From CAZKRL01 sp964555295 (GTDB taxonomy: Bacteria; Bacteroidota; Bacteroidia; Flavobacteriales_D; Sanyastnellaceae), in contig CAZKRL010000021.1 of the NCBI GenBank assembly GCA_964555295.1, positions 1-46,779 of the forward strand: a stretch of 46,779 bases of DNA, in the 5' to 3' direction. Below, piece after piece: positions 1-7,727 of the stretch. The notes under the pieces are model-generated. The model worked only from the letters and a program-made list of their open reading frames with translations, did no database searches and was not told the origin of the DNA. Position 1 is the first letter of the stretch; each line of letters starts with the position of its first letter. The translations under genes and the position numbers were made by a program.

Positions 1-374
1 GGCACACTCACCAATTGCGAAATATTTTCAATGGTATAATTCGTACCTCCGGCAGGGTCGGTTTGTGCCCGCAGAAAATACGGACCCGCCGCCCAGTTGA
101 TGGCCGCAATACTGCCACTCACATTCGTTCCGTTGCCAATGAGCACAGACAATAGGCCGTTACCGTTTGTGGTCGCATTATGCGTTTCAGCAAACACCAC
201 AGCACCCGCTGCACTGCCCTGCAGAATAGACAATCGCAAGCCCACGCTGCTGCCCGCAACTATATTGCCCGCATTATCGCGCACTACCATCTGGTAGGTC
301 ATCAAGTCAGGCGATTGGGAGAATAGAGAAATAGTGAGTACGGTGAATAATAGTATAGCGGCCTGTTTTTTCAT
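1..374 (-). CDS. Secreted hypothetical protein, N-terminal part (cut by window edge)
   Basis: The reverse strand reads from an ATG at 374 without a stop to the window edge, about 124 residues. It opens with a signal peptide (MKKQAAILLFTVLTISLFSQ) followed by TYQMVVRDNAGNIV, LRLSILQGSAAG and INWAAGPYFLRAQTDPAGG. This resembles, from memory, the start of a common Bacteroidota family of secreted proteins (usual form 'FNYQAVVRD...ISILQG...GPYFIKTE...'), many of which carry collagen-like, tail-fibre-like or FISUMP modules further on. That part lies outside the window, so the function cannot be called. A TACTTTCG -7 box lies 18 bases before the ATG. It is transcribed away from the sugar genes that follow. 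Confidence 0.8.
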   Translation of the reverse strand, partial: MKKQAAILLFTVLTISLFSQSPDLMTYQMVVRDNAGNIVAGSSVGLRLSILQGSAAGAVVFAETHNATTNGNGLLSVLIGNGTNVSGSIAAINWAAGPYFLRAQTDPAGGTNYTIENISQLVSV

Positions 375-392
375 GGCGTTACATATTTGTAG

Positions 393-400
393 CGAAAGTA
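393..400 (-). promoter_or_regulatory. -7 promoter box (TACTTTCG) for the left-edge secreted protein
   Basis: TACTTTCG on the reverse strand fits TAnnTTyG, the form of the Bacteroidota -7 box (TAnnTTTG) seen before many genes here. It lies 18 bases from the ATG at 374. I see no convincing TTG -33 element, so confidence is moderate. Confidence 0.4.
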
Positions 401-410
401 TGGAAAATGT

Positions 411-505
411 GGTGGTAGTTGGGTAGGTGGTAGTTGGGTAGGTGGGATTGGCGGGCAATAATTCACTGCAGTTCCAATCCCACATACCTTACAACTACAT
501 ACCTA
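411..505. repeat. Palindromic intergenic repeat, copy 1
   Basis: Two identical 15-mers (GGTGGTAGTTGGGTA at 411-425 and 426-440) form the left arm. A core TCACTGCAGTTC (463-474) contains the self-complementary ACTGCAGT. The right arm 483-505 (CATACCTTACAACTACATA...) is an imperfect inverse of the left arm. A second copy begins about 98 bases further on. The unit lies in the 312-bp gap between the left-edge gene and the epimerase gene, where I see no protein-coding gene. It could be a REP-like or MITE-like element; no transposase is nearby. Confidence 0.75.
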
Positions 506-516
506 ATCACCGGCTC

Positions 517-604
517 TTGGGTAGGTGGCAGTTGGGTAAATTAGGAAAAGCGTCCAAAAAACTCACTGCAGTTCTTTGCTCCATACCTGCCAACTACACA
601 CCTA
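517..604. repeat. Palindromic intergenic repeat, copy 2
   Basis: This copy keeps the landmarks of copy 1 at an offset of 98-100 bases: left arm TTGGGTAGGTGGCAGTTGGG (517-536, one base different from copy 1), core TCACTGCAGTTC (563-574, identical) and right arm 582-604 (CATACCTGCCAACTACACAC...). The sequence between arm and core differs, so the arms and core appear to be the conserved parts. It has no tandem 15-mer. It ends about 80 bases before the epimerase start. Confidence 0.75.
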
Positions 605-686
605 CATAACTTCCTTTTCCACCGATCACAAAACTTGTAAGCGCATTTACATGTCACTCACTACCTTCGGCGCTCAATTTTTTCGC

Positions 687-1652
687 ATGAAAATATTTGT
701 TACCGGCGGGGCCGGATTCATCGGATCACATCTCACCGAAAGGCTCACCGCCGCCGGTCACCATGTGCATATATTCGACAACCTGCATCGCAATGCCATT
801 CGGTTCTCCAAAGCGCTCGAACATCCCAACGTAACTTTTACACAAGGTGATATTCTCGACCTGCCCGCTCTCAAAGCTGCTATGAGCGGATGCGAGATGG
901 TCTTCCATATGGCCGCTATCGCCGGAGTGAGCAATTACTACAACTTCCCTGCAAAAACATTGAAGGTCAACTTGATTGGAACCTATAACGTGCTAGAATG
1001 TATGCAGGAGCTGGGCATAAACCGCCTCTTCGACATGAGCACGAGTGAGACCTTCGGTACAGATGCCGTAGAGGTTGATGAAGAATCTTACCAACGTATC
1101 GGTCCGCCTCAAGATAAGCGCTGGTGCTATGCAGGAAGTAAGATCGGCGGCGAGCAACTCATCTTCCGATATGCTGAAGAGTTCAAGTGGAGCGCTACTG
1201 TGATTCGTCCGTTCAATATCTACGGCCCACGCCAAATCGGTGAAGGCGCTATCGCGAATTTTTGCCGCAACATCCTCGAGGGACGCGATCTGAAAATCGA
1301 AGGCAGCGGAATGGCCATTCGATCATGGTGCTATATCACCGACTTCATAGATGCTCTCATGGCCATTTTCGAGCGCCCTCACCCGGGTCCTGAGTGTTTC
1401 AATCTCGGAAACCCCTGGGCCATCGCTACCACCGTAAGTCTCGGTGAAGAAGTAATACGTGCCGCCAAAGATCTCGGCGTTTGGAAGAACACCAAAATCG
1501 ATTTTGTTCCGATGGACTTTACCGAGATTCGCGTGCGCTATCCCAAAGTGAATAAACTCCGTGATCAGTATCAATGGTCGCCACAAGTGAATCTATCGCA
1601 AGGAGTGTTCAATACATTACAATGGTTTATAGAATCCTATGAAAAGAATTAG
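687..1652 (+). CDS. NAD-dependent sugar epimerase/dehydratase (extended SDR)
   Basis: A 321-residue extended short-chain dehydrogenase acting on a nucleotide sugar in the cytoplasm. It opens with the NAD-binding TGGAGFIGSH (residues 6-15), has DMSTSE before the catalytic pair Y148/K152 (YAGSK), and NIYGPRQ in the sugar-binding half. The YAGSK form is common in UDP-glucuronate decarboxylase-like and UDP-glucose-4-epimerase-like enzymes, but I cannot fix the substrate. I start it at 687: the frame is open further upstream to 576, but that extension runs through the palindromic repeat and would put 37 residues before the Rossmann fold. It overlaps the next gene by 14 bases, so the two are co-transcribed, probably for surface polysaccharide precursors. 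Confidence 0.85.
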   Translation: MKIFVTGGAGFIGSHLTERLTAAGHHVHIFDNLHRNAIRFSKALEHPNVTFTQGDILDLPALKAAMSGCEMVFHMAAIAGVSNYYNFPAKTLKVNLIGTYNVLECMQELGINRLFDMSTSETFGTDAVEVDEESYQRIGPPQDKRWCYAGSKIGGEQLIFRYAEEFKWSATVIRPFNIYGPRQIGEGAIANFCRNILEGRDLKIEGSGMAIRSWCYITDFIDALMAIFERPHPGPECFNLGNPWAIATTVSLGEEVIRAAKDLGVWKNTKIDFVPMDFTEIRVRYPKVNKLRDQYQWSPQVNLSQGVFNTLQWFIESYEKN

Positions 1653-2916
1653 TGTAGTCGGTTTCGGAAAAATCGGTCAGGCCATCGTTGCCAATATGCT
1701 TAAACACGGCGTGCAAGTAAACGCCGTAGATATCAATCCCGCACTGAAGCAAATTTTTGATTCCAAATCTTATACCTCAAGCGAAGAAGGTCTGGAGGAG
1801 ATTCTCAACTCATCCTTCGCGAAAGGACAACTCACCATTTCATCAGACTTCGCAAGCGTTGAGGATTCTGCCGCTGTGATTGTGGCGATTCCGTTGCTGG
1901 TCGACAAACAAAAAAATGTTTTGGATCAACCTTTTCTCGAGTGCTTCAGAAACCTCGGACCTCATCTGAAAAAGGGTACAGTGCTTGTCATTGAAACTTC
2001 CATTCCCGTAGGATATGGCCGCAATACAGTCATTCCAGTGATCGAGCAGAGTGGCTCCAAACATGGTGTCGACTTTTTCTTGGTGCACAGTCCGGAGCGT
2101 ATCAAAAGCGGAACGATGCTGCAGCAACTCGTGGTAACCCCGAAGGTCATTGGTGGTGTAACACGCGAGGCAGCCGAGAAAGCCGCAGAGATTTATCGCT
2201 GGTTCTTTGATGAGAAACTCATTCATGTTGTTGATTCCATTGAGGCAGCAGAAATGATAAAACTTGCAGGCATGGCCTACCGCGATGTCAACATTGCGCT
2301 CTCCAATCAACTTGCCGTATTCGCAGAGAAGTCTGGCGTTCCCTTCAGTGAACTCATCCCGTTGATCAATACCGACGGCGAAGCGCATTTACTCAGTCCG
2401 GGTATTGGTGTAGGCGGACATTGCACGCCCGTATACCCCTACTTCCTGATACGGAATTTCGCAGCGCAAGGATTGCAGTTCGACCTCGCTTCAAGGGCAA
2501 GAGGCATCAATGATCAAATGGCCGCGTATGCAGTTTCACTTGCTCAACAGGCCGGCCTCGGCAAAAAAAATCTGATCCTCGGACTGGGTTTCCGACCCAA
2601 CATCAAAGAAGACACATTTAGCACCGCCTACTTATTGAAAGACGCTATGGACGCCGCTCATCTCCCCTATCAACTGCACGACACGGAGTTCAGCGACGCG
2701 GAGATTACGCAGAAAGGATTTACTCCGTGCAGTGATCTATACGAGACGGGATGTGACACTGCATTTCTGGTGACCATGCACAAAGAATACAAGAGTATTG
2801 ACTGGGTGAAAATGGCCGCGAATGGATTGAAGCTGTTGATCGACGGACGCAATGCCATTGAAAAAAGCCTCGTAGAAAAATCGGGCATACGATATATTGG
2901 AATCGGTAAAAACTAA
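1639..2916 (+). CDS. Nucleotide-sugar 6-dehydrogenase (UDP-HexNAc/UDP-glucose dehydrogenase family)
   Basis: This 425-residue protein oxidises C6 of a UDP-sugar to a uronate in two NAD-dependent steps. The N-terminal Rossmann motif is GFGKIGQAI. The catalytic cysteine is C262 in GIGVGGHCTPVYPYF; the GGHC form matches WecC/WbpA-type UDP-HexNAc dehydrogenases rather than the GGSC form of UDP-glucose dehydrogenases. The C-terminal domain (GLGFRPNIKEDTFSTA) is the usual UDP-binding part. Length is normal. It overlaps the upstream epimerase by 14 bases and is followed after 4 bases by the aminotransferase, so all three probably build one aminated or uronic sugar for O-antigen or exopolysaccharide. 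Confidence 0.88.
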   Translation: MKRISVVGFGKIGQAIVANMLKHGVQVNAVDINPALKQIFDSKSYTSSEEGLEEILNSSFAKGQLTISSDFASVEDSAAVIVAIPLLVDKQKNVLDQPFLECFRNLGPHLKKGTVLVIETSIPVGYGRNTVIPVIEQSGSKHGVDFFLVHSPERIKSGTMLQQLVVTPKVIGGVTREAAEKAAEIYRWFFDEKLIHVVDSIEAAEMIKLAGMAYRDVNIALSNQLAVFAEKSGVPFSELIPLINTDGEAHLLSPGIGVGGHCTPVYPYFLIRNFAAQGLQFDLASRARGINDQMAAYAVSLAQQAGLGKKNLILGLGFRPNIKEDTFSTAYLLKDAMDAAHLPYQLHDTEFSDAEITQKGFTPCSDLYETGCDTAFLVTMHKEYKSIDWVKMAANGLKLLIDGRNAIEKSLVEKSGIRYIGIGKN

Positions 2917-2920
2917 AAGC

Positions 2921-4051
2921 ATGATACCTATTGCCAAACCCTTTCTTGATGAATTAGAAGCTAAGGCCGCTCATGACACCATACTTACAGGCTGGATAAC
3001 TCAAGGACCAAGGGTTCAGGAATTCGAAGAAAAATTTGCCGCCTACACCGGAAGCCAATATGCGGTAGCTGTTTCAAACTGCACCACAGGCCTACATCTT
3101 GCGATGGTTGTGGCGGGTGTAGGTGCAGGTGATGAGGTCATTTGCCCGAGTATGAGCTACATCGCCACAGCGAATTGCATCGTGTATTGCGGCGCTCGAC
3201 CTGTTTTTGCAGAGATCGATCCGCATACCTACAACCTCGACATAGACGACGTCAAAAAACGAATCACCCCAAAAACAAAGGCCATTCTGCTTGTTCATCA
3301 AATCGGAATGCCGGCTGAAATCGACGCATTTGCCTCGCTTGCCCGAGAACGAAATCTATTGCTCATAGAAGATGCGGCCTGCGCTGCTGGTTCTGCTTAC
3401 AAAGGAAAAAAAATCGGCTCCCATTCAGACCTGGTATGCTTCTCCTTTCACCCGAGAAAAGTAATTAGCACAGGTGATGGCGGCATGGTTACCACATCGC
3501 GAAAAGACTTTGCCGATCGCATGAAACTGCTGCGGCAACATGGAATGAGTATCACCGATAGGGCGAGGCATGGATCTTCTAAAGTGGTTTTTGAAGATCA
3601 CTTGGAGGTGGCATACAACTATCGCCTAACCGATATTCAGGCGGCGGTTGGCATACAGCAACTTGCCAAACTAGATGTCATTGTAAACGAACGCAGAAAG
3701 ATTGCACAGCGATACGCAGAACTGCTCAAGGACATCGACTGCATAAGACTTCCTCAGGAACCTGAAGGATGTTATTCGAATTGGCAATCCTATTCCATCT
3801 ACCTTTTGCCGAATGCGCCTATTGAACGCAACGACCTCATGCAACGCATGCTCGATGCCGGTGTAGCAAGTCGCAGAGGAATTATGACATCACATCGTGA
3901 AACGGCCTACACAAAAAGAGACGGCATCACTTCTCTCCCGATCACCGAAGATGCCTGCGACCGCAGCATCATCATTCCTTTATTTGTTCCTATGTCAAAC
4001 GATGATGTGAATACCGTAGCATCCACATTTCGAAAATGCCTGCTCGGCTAA
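2921..4051 (+). CDS. DegT/DnrJ/EryC1/StrS-type sugar aminotransferase
   Basis: A 376-residue PLP enzyme that aminates keto-nucleotide-sugars. K180 in SFHPRKVISTGDGG is the expected Schiff-base lysine (most relatives read SF(H/N)..K.(I/M)(T/S).G.GG). EDAACAAGSAYKG is the upstream cofactor-binding segment. The N-terminus MIPIAKPFLDELE is typical of the family (IPxxxP). I chose the ATG at 2921; an in-frame start 24 bases earlier overlaps the preceding gene and adds only MESVKTKS. Third gene of the nucleotide-sugar set. It could equally make an amino sugar for lipid-linked glycans or for T9SS-associated A-LPS. Confidence 0.88.
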   Translation: MIPIAKPFLDELEAKAAHDTILTGWITQGPRVQEFEEKFAAYTGSQYAVAVSNCTTGLHLAMVVAGVGAGDEVICPSMSYIATANCIVYCGARPVFAEIDPHTYNLDIDDVKKRITPKTKAILLVHQIGMPAEIDAFASLARERNLLLIEDAACAAGSAYKGKKIGSHSDLVCFSFHPRKVISTGDGGMVTTSRKDFADRMKLLRQHGMSITDRARHGSSKVVFEDHLEVAYNYRLTDIQAAVGIQQLAKLDVIVNERRKIAQRYAELLKDIDCIRLPQEPEGCYSNWQSYSIYLLPNAPIERNDLMQRMLDAGVASRRGIMTSHRETAYTKRDGITSLPITEDACDRSIIIPLFVPMSNDDVNTVASTFRKCLLG

Positions 4052-4065
4052 AATTCAGAGTAACT

Positions 4066-4073
4066 TACTTTTG
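4066..4073 (+). promoter_or_regulatory. -7 promoter box (TACTTTTG) before the GlmU-like gene
   Basis: TACTTTTG matches the Bacteroidota -7 consensus TAnnTTTG exactly and lies 5 bases before the ATG at 4079, so transcription would begin at or next to the start codon. It suggests that the GlmU-like gene has its own promoter although it is only 27 bases behind the aminotransferase. No clear TTG -33 element is visible. Confidence 0.5.
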
Positions 4074-4078
4074 ATGCA

Positions 4079-5212
4079 ATGGCGATAATTCTATTTGAAG
4101 ATTCACAGTGGCACCATTTTCTACCCCTCGTGTATACCCGACCCGTGGGAGAATTGCGTTGCGGTATCTTAACGCAATCGGAGCGTTGGTCGGTGATCAT
4201 GAAGGATGCAGTGCATCACGACACAAGAGAATATCTGCGAGAACTTTTTCCCCCTGTTGCTCATTCGATCTGCCAAATCAACGCGCGTCTGCTGCCCGTA
4301 GAAGATATCATTGCAGCCATCCAAGAATTAGGCAATGATGAAACCCTCGTGAAGCAAGACATCGTGCTCGCGCGGCGCGGCAATGGTCAGCACATCAAGT
4401 CGTTTCAAGGAGAAGTGAAAATGCTGTGCACACCTCCTGACATCTTCAGCCACAGCGATAGCTGCACTCGTTTCGATTTTGCCTTGCTCACCAGGGGCAA
4501 AGTGAGCAGCGCAGTTCATGAAAGTGTTACCGTCATCGGTGATACATCTCAGTTGTTTCTCGAGGAAGGCGCTGTGGTTACCGCATCTATCATCAACACG
4601 CAAAGCGGACCGGTGTATATCGGTAAAGACAGCGAGGTGATGGAAGGATGTATGATACGCGGACCCTTCTCACTTGGGGAGCATGCCCAACTGAAGATGG
4701 GCACCAAGATTTATGGCAGCACGAACATTGGTCCGCATTGCAAAGTGGGCGGTGAAGTCTCCAACAGTGTATTCTGGGGTTATAGCAATAAAGCACACGA
4801 CGGCTTTGTGGGCAACTCGGTGATCGGGCAATGGTGCAACCTGGGTGCCGACACCAATACATCTAACCTCAAAAACAATTACGGCAAGGTCAAAACCTGG
4901 TCGATACAGCAAGAGCAATACATCGATACCGGACTTACATTTTGCGGATTGCTCATGGGCGACCACAGCAAATGCGGCATCAACACCATGTTCAACACAG
5001 GCACCGTGGCCGGCGTATGTGCCAACATCTTCGGTGGCGGCTTTCCGGAAAAATGGATCCCATCGTTTAGCTGGGGCGGACCACAAGGCATGGTCAAGTA
5101 TCGACTTGAAGAAGCGCTTGAAACGGCAACCGCCGTAATGGGCCGCAGAAATCTGCCACTCACTGAAGCCGACCGCGTTTTACTGACACATCTGCACCAT
5201 AACGCACGGTGA
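4079..5212 (+). CDS. GlmU-like sugar nucleotidyltransferase/acetyltransferase, Bacteroidota type
   Basis: A 377-residue protein of the Bacteroidota 'alternate GlmU' kind (putative UDP-GlcNAc diphosphorylase/glucosamine-1-phosphate acetyltransferase). The N-terminal third has the diagnostic FEDSQWHHFLPLVYTRPVGE and LRCGILT. From about residue 150 it becomes a left-handed beta-helix of hexapeptide repeats (VYIGKDSEV, GPFSLGEHAQL, NIGPHCKVGGEV), ending with ADTNTSNLKNNYG. The canonical GlmU pyrophosphorylase loop is absent, as usual in this family. The role would be UDP-GlcNAc supply for peptidoglycan and glycans, which fits the sugar genes upstream; that role is inferred from family naming, not shown by the sequence. 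Confidence 0.8.
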   Translation: MAIILFEDSQWHHFLPLVYTRPVGELRCGILTQSERWSVIMKDAVHHDTREYLRELFPPVAHSICQINARLLPVEDIIAAIQELGNDETLVKQDIVLARRGNGQHIKSFQGEVKMLCTPPDIFSHSDSCTRFDFALLTRGKVSSAVHESVTVIGDTSQLFLEEGAVVTASIINTQSGPVYIGKDSEVMEGCMIRGPFSLGEHAQLKMGTKIYGSTNIGPHCKVGGEVSNSVFWGYSNKAHDGFVGNSVIGQWCNLGADTNTSNLKNNYGKVKTWSIQQEQYIDTGLTFCGLLMGDHSKCGINTMFNTGTVAGVCANIFGGGFPEKWIPSFSWGGPQGMVKYRLEEALETATAVMGRRNLPLTEADRVLLTHLHHNAR

Positions 5213-5251
5213 GTCGGTCACAACGTCACAACATTTACAATGGCACTTTCA

Positions 5252-5279
5252 TTGAAACGGGGTGCAAAATTTATTTTTG
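5252..5279 (+). promoter_or_regulatory. Promoter of lon (TTG-N17-TATTTTTG)
   Basis: TTG at 5252-5254, a 17-base spacer, and TATTTTTG at 5272-5279 make a full Bacteroidota promoter (-33 TTG, -7 TAnnTTTG). The box ends one base before the lon ATG, which puts the predicted start of transcription at or just after the start codon. Confidence 0.6.
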
Positions 5280-5280
5280 A

Positions 5281-7725
5281 ATGAATACACTCGAAGAACT
5301 CATCCGCAATCTCTCCAGCGAAGATGTACCTGATCATGAATTCATCCCGCTGATCTCGGATGAAGACGAGGAAATGATGGGGAAAGAAGACACCCCGGAA
5401 ACCCTACCCCTGCTGCCATTGCGCAATACAGTGCTCTTTCCCGGAGTGGTCATTCCCATCACTGTGGGCAGAGACAAGAGCATTCGACTGATACAAGATG
5501 CCAACAAAGGCAACAAGACCGTGGGCGTTGTTTCACAAGTAAATCCTGATATCGATGAGCCCGTGTTTGAAGACCTTCATACGATAGGCACACAGGCCAC
5601 CATCATGCGCATGCTCAAGATGCCCGACGGAAGCACCACGGTAATTCTGCAAGGCAAGAAACGATTTGAAGTAACCGAACTGTTGACCAGTGATCCCTAC
5701 TTCATGGCCAGGGTAAAAGATTTTCCGGAAATCAATCGCGACTCGGGAAGCAAAGAGCAACAGGCCTTATTTGAATCGTTGAAAGAAACCTCGGTCAAAA
5801 TCATTCAACTCAATCCTGAGATACCCAGTGAGGCATCAATGGCCATTAAGAACATCAACGGACTGAGTTTCCTCACCAACTTCATATCCTCCAATATGAA
5901 GATAGCCACGGCAGAAAAACAAAGTCTGCTGGAACTGGCCGATTTACAGGCCAGAGCGAGCAAGGCACTCGAACTGCTCAACAAAGAATTGCAGATGCTC
6001 GAGATGAAGAATGAGATACAGCGCAAGGTGCACACTGATATTTCCAAGCAACAACGCGAGTATTTCCTCCATCAGCAGATGAAGCAGATACAGGATGAGC
6101 TGGGCGCCAATCCATTGAAAGAAGAAATTGAAGAAAAGAAAAAAAGGGCGCAAACAAAACAATGGCCAGATTATGTTGCCAAAGCGTTTTACAAAGAAAT
6201 CGGCAAGCTCGAACGAATGAATCCGCAAGCCGGGGAATACAGTGTGCAGGCCAATTACGTCGACACATTACTGGATCTGCCGTGGGATGAATTATCAGAT
6301 GATAACTTCGATTTGAAGCACGCCAAGAAAGTGCTTGACAGAGATCATTTCGGACTGGAAAAGGTGAAAGAACGAATCATTGAACACCTGGCAGTGCTCA
6401 AGATCAAGGGTGATATGAAAGCCCCGATCATTTGTCTGTACGGACCTCCGGGTGTGGGTAAGACATCGCTGGGAAAAAGCATAGCGGAAGCGCTGGGAAG
6501 AAAATATGTGCGCATGGCTCTGGGCGGTGTGCACGATGAAGCGGAGATTCGCGGACACCGCAAAACATACATTGGCGCCATGCCCGGCAGGATTCTGCAA
6601 TCCATCAAAAAATCGGGAACATCGAATCCACTTTTTGTGCTTGATGAAATAGACAAGATTGGACAAGGCGTGCACGGTGATCCGTCGTCTGCGTTGCTCG
6701 AAGTATTAGACCCCGAACAGAATCATGCCTTCTACGACAACTATGTAGAACTCGATTATGACTTATCACGGGTGATGTTCATAGCCACAAGCAATTCACT
6801 GGCCACCATACAGCCCGCGCTGAGAGACCGCCTTGAAATTATAGAAGTTACGGGATATACCGTAGAAGAGAAATTAGAAATTGCCAAACGACACCTTGTG
6901 CCCAAACAGTTGCGTGAGAATGGCATGACCGAACAACAAATTCGTTTTGACGACACCATCATCACAAAATTCATTGAAGAATACACCAACGAGAGCGGTG
7001 TTCGCAGTTTGGAAAAACGTATTGGCAAACTCGTTCGCAACCGGGCCAAACAACTTGCGCTGGAAGAACCTTACGAGGTGCTTGTGAATGTAGATGAAGT
7101 TATTAAAGTGCTGGGTACTCCGTATGAAAAAGACCGTTATGGCGACAATGACACAGCCGGAGTTGTAACCGGACTTGCATGGACCCCCACGGGCGGCGAC
7201 ATCCTCTTTATTGAAACCTCATTGACCAAAGGCAAAGGCAAACTCACACTCACAGGCAATCTGGGGGATGTTATGAAAGAAAGCGCAGTGATTGCATTGG
7301 AATATCTAAAGGCGCATTCTGACATCCTCGAAATTGATCAGGACATTTTTGAAAAGTGGAATGTGCATGTACACGTGCCACAAGGAGCGGTGCCAAAAGA
7401 CGGTCCGTCTGCGGGTATTACTTTATTGACGGCACTGGCATCGGCCTTTACGCAACGGAAGGTAAAAAAATACCTGGCCATGACAGGTGAAATAACGCTG
7501 CGAGGAAAAGTGCTACCGGTGGGTGGCATCAAAGAAAAGATACTTGCTGCCAAACGTGCGGGCATCAAAGAGATCATCCTCTGCGAGCGCAACCGGAAAG
7601 ATGTTGATGAAATCAACGAACGCTACCTCAAGGGATTGAAGTTTCATTATGTAACAGAGATGTATGAAGTGATTGAGAAGGCATTGCTGAAAGAGAAAGT
7701 GGTTAGGCCATTAAAAGTTGCCTGA
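5281..7725 (+). CDS. lon: ATP-dependent protease Lon
   Basis: An 814-residue cytosolic AAA+ serine protease that removes damaged and regulatory proteins; length is normal for the family. Order: an acidic N-terminal tail (1-40), LON substrate-binding domain (about 40-240, LPLRNTVLFPGVVIP), coiled-coil stretch (about 220-300), AAA+ ATPase with Walker A GPPGVGKT (388-395), Walker B FVLDEIDKI, and the protease domain with catalytic S710 in PKDGPSAGI and K753 in GGIKEK. A TGA sits directly before the ATG at 5281, so the frame cannot extend upstream; the next in-frame ATGs are codons 32-33. A conserved-looking acidic tail argues for 5281. The gene is convergent with the T9SS gene, with two bases between the stop codons. 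Confidence 0.95.
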   Translation: MNTLEELIRNLSSEDVPDHEFIPLISDEDEEMMGKEDTPETLPLLPLRNTVLFPGVVIPITVGRDKSIRLIQDANKGNKTVGVVSQVNPDIDEPVFEDLHTIGTQATIMRMLKMPDGSTTVILQGKKRFEVTELLTSDPYFMARVKDFPEINRDSGSKEQQALFESLKETSVKIIQLNPEIPSEASMAIKNINGLSFLTNFISSNMKIATAEKQSLLELADLQARASKALELLNKELQMLEMKNEIQRKVHTDISKQQREYFLHQQMKQIQDELGANPLKEEIEEKKKRAQTKQWPDYVAKAFYKEIGKLERMNPQAGEYSVQANYVDTLLDLPWDELSDDNFDLKHAKKVLDRDHFGLEKVKERIIEHLAVLKIKGDMKAPIICLYGPPGVGKTSLGKSIAEALGRKYVRMALGGVHDEAEIRGHRKTYIGAMPGRILQSIKKSGTSNPLFVLDEIDKIGQGVHGDPSSALLEVLDPEQNHAFYDNYVELDYDLSRVMFIATSNSLATIQPALRDRLEIIEVTGYTVEEKLEIAKRHLVPKQLRENGMTEQQIRFDDTIITKFIEEYTNESGVRSLEKRIGKLVRNRAKQLALEEPYEVLVNVDEVIKVLGTPYEKDRYGDNDTAGVVTGLAWTPTGGDILFIETSLTKGKGKLTLTGNLGDVMKESAVIALEYLKAHSDILEIDQDIFEKWNVHVHVPQGAVPKDGPSAGITLLTALASAFTQRKVKKYLAMTGEITLRGKVLPVGGIKEKILAAKRAGIKEIILCERNRKDVDEINERYLKGLKFHYVTEMYEVIEKALLKEKVVRPLKVA

Positions 7726-7727
7726 CA

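Noticed and set aside
576..686. N-terminal extension of the SDR epimerase gene upstream of ATG 687
   Set aside because: It reads through the palindromic repeat and would place 37 residues before the NAD-binding motif, which starts at residue 6 from ATG 687.
4593..5163. Long antisense frames over the GlmU-like gene, up to 138 codons
   Set aside because: Shadows of a real beta-helix gene; repeats in the sense strand keep other frames open. No motif or promoter of their own.
5944..6675. Antisense frames over lon of 94-126 codons
   Set aside because: The sense strand is clearly lon; the reverse frames have no recognisable protein features.
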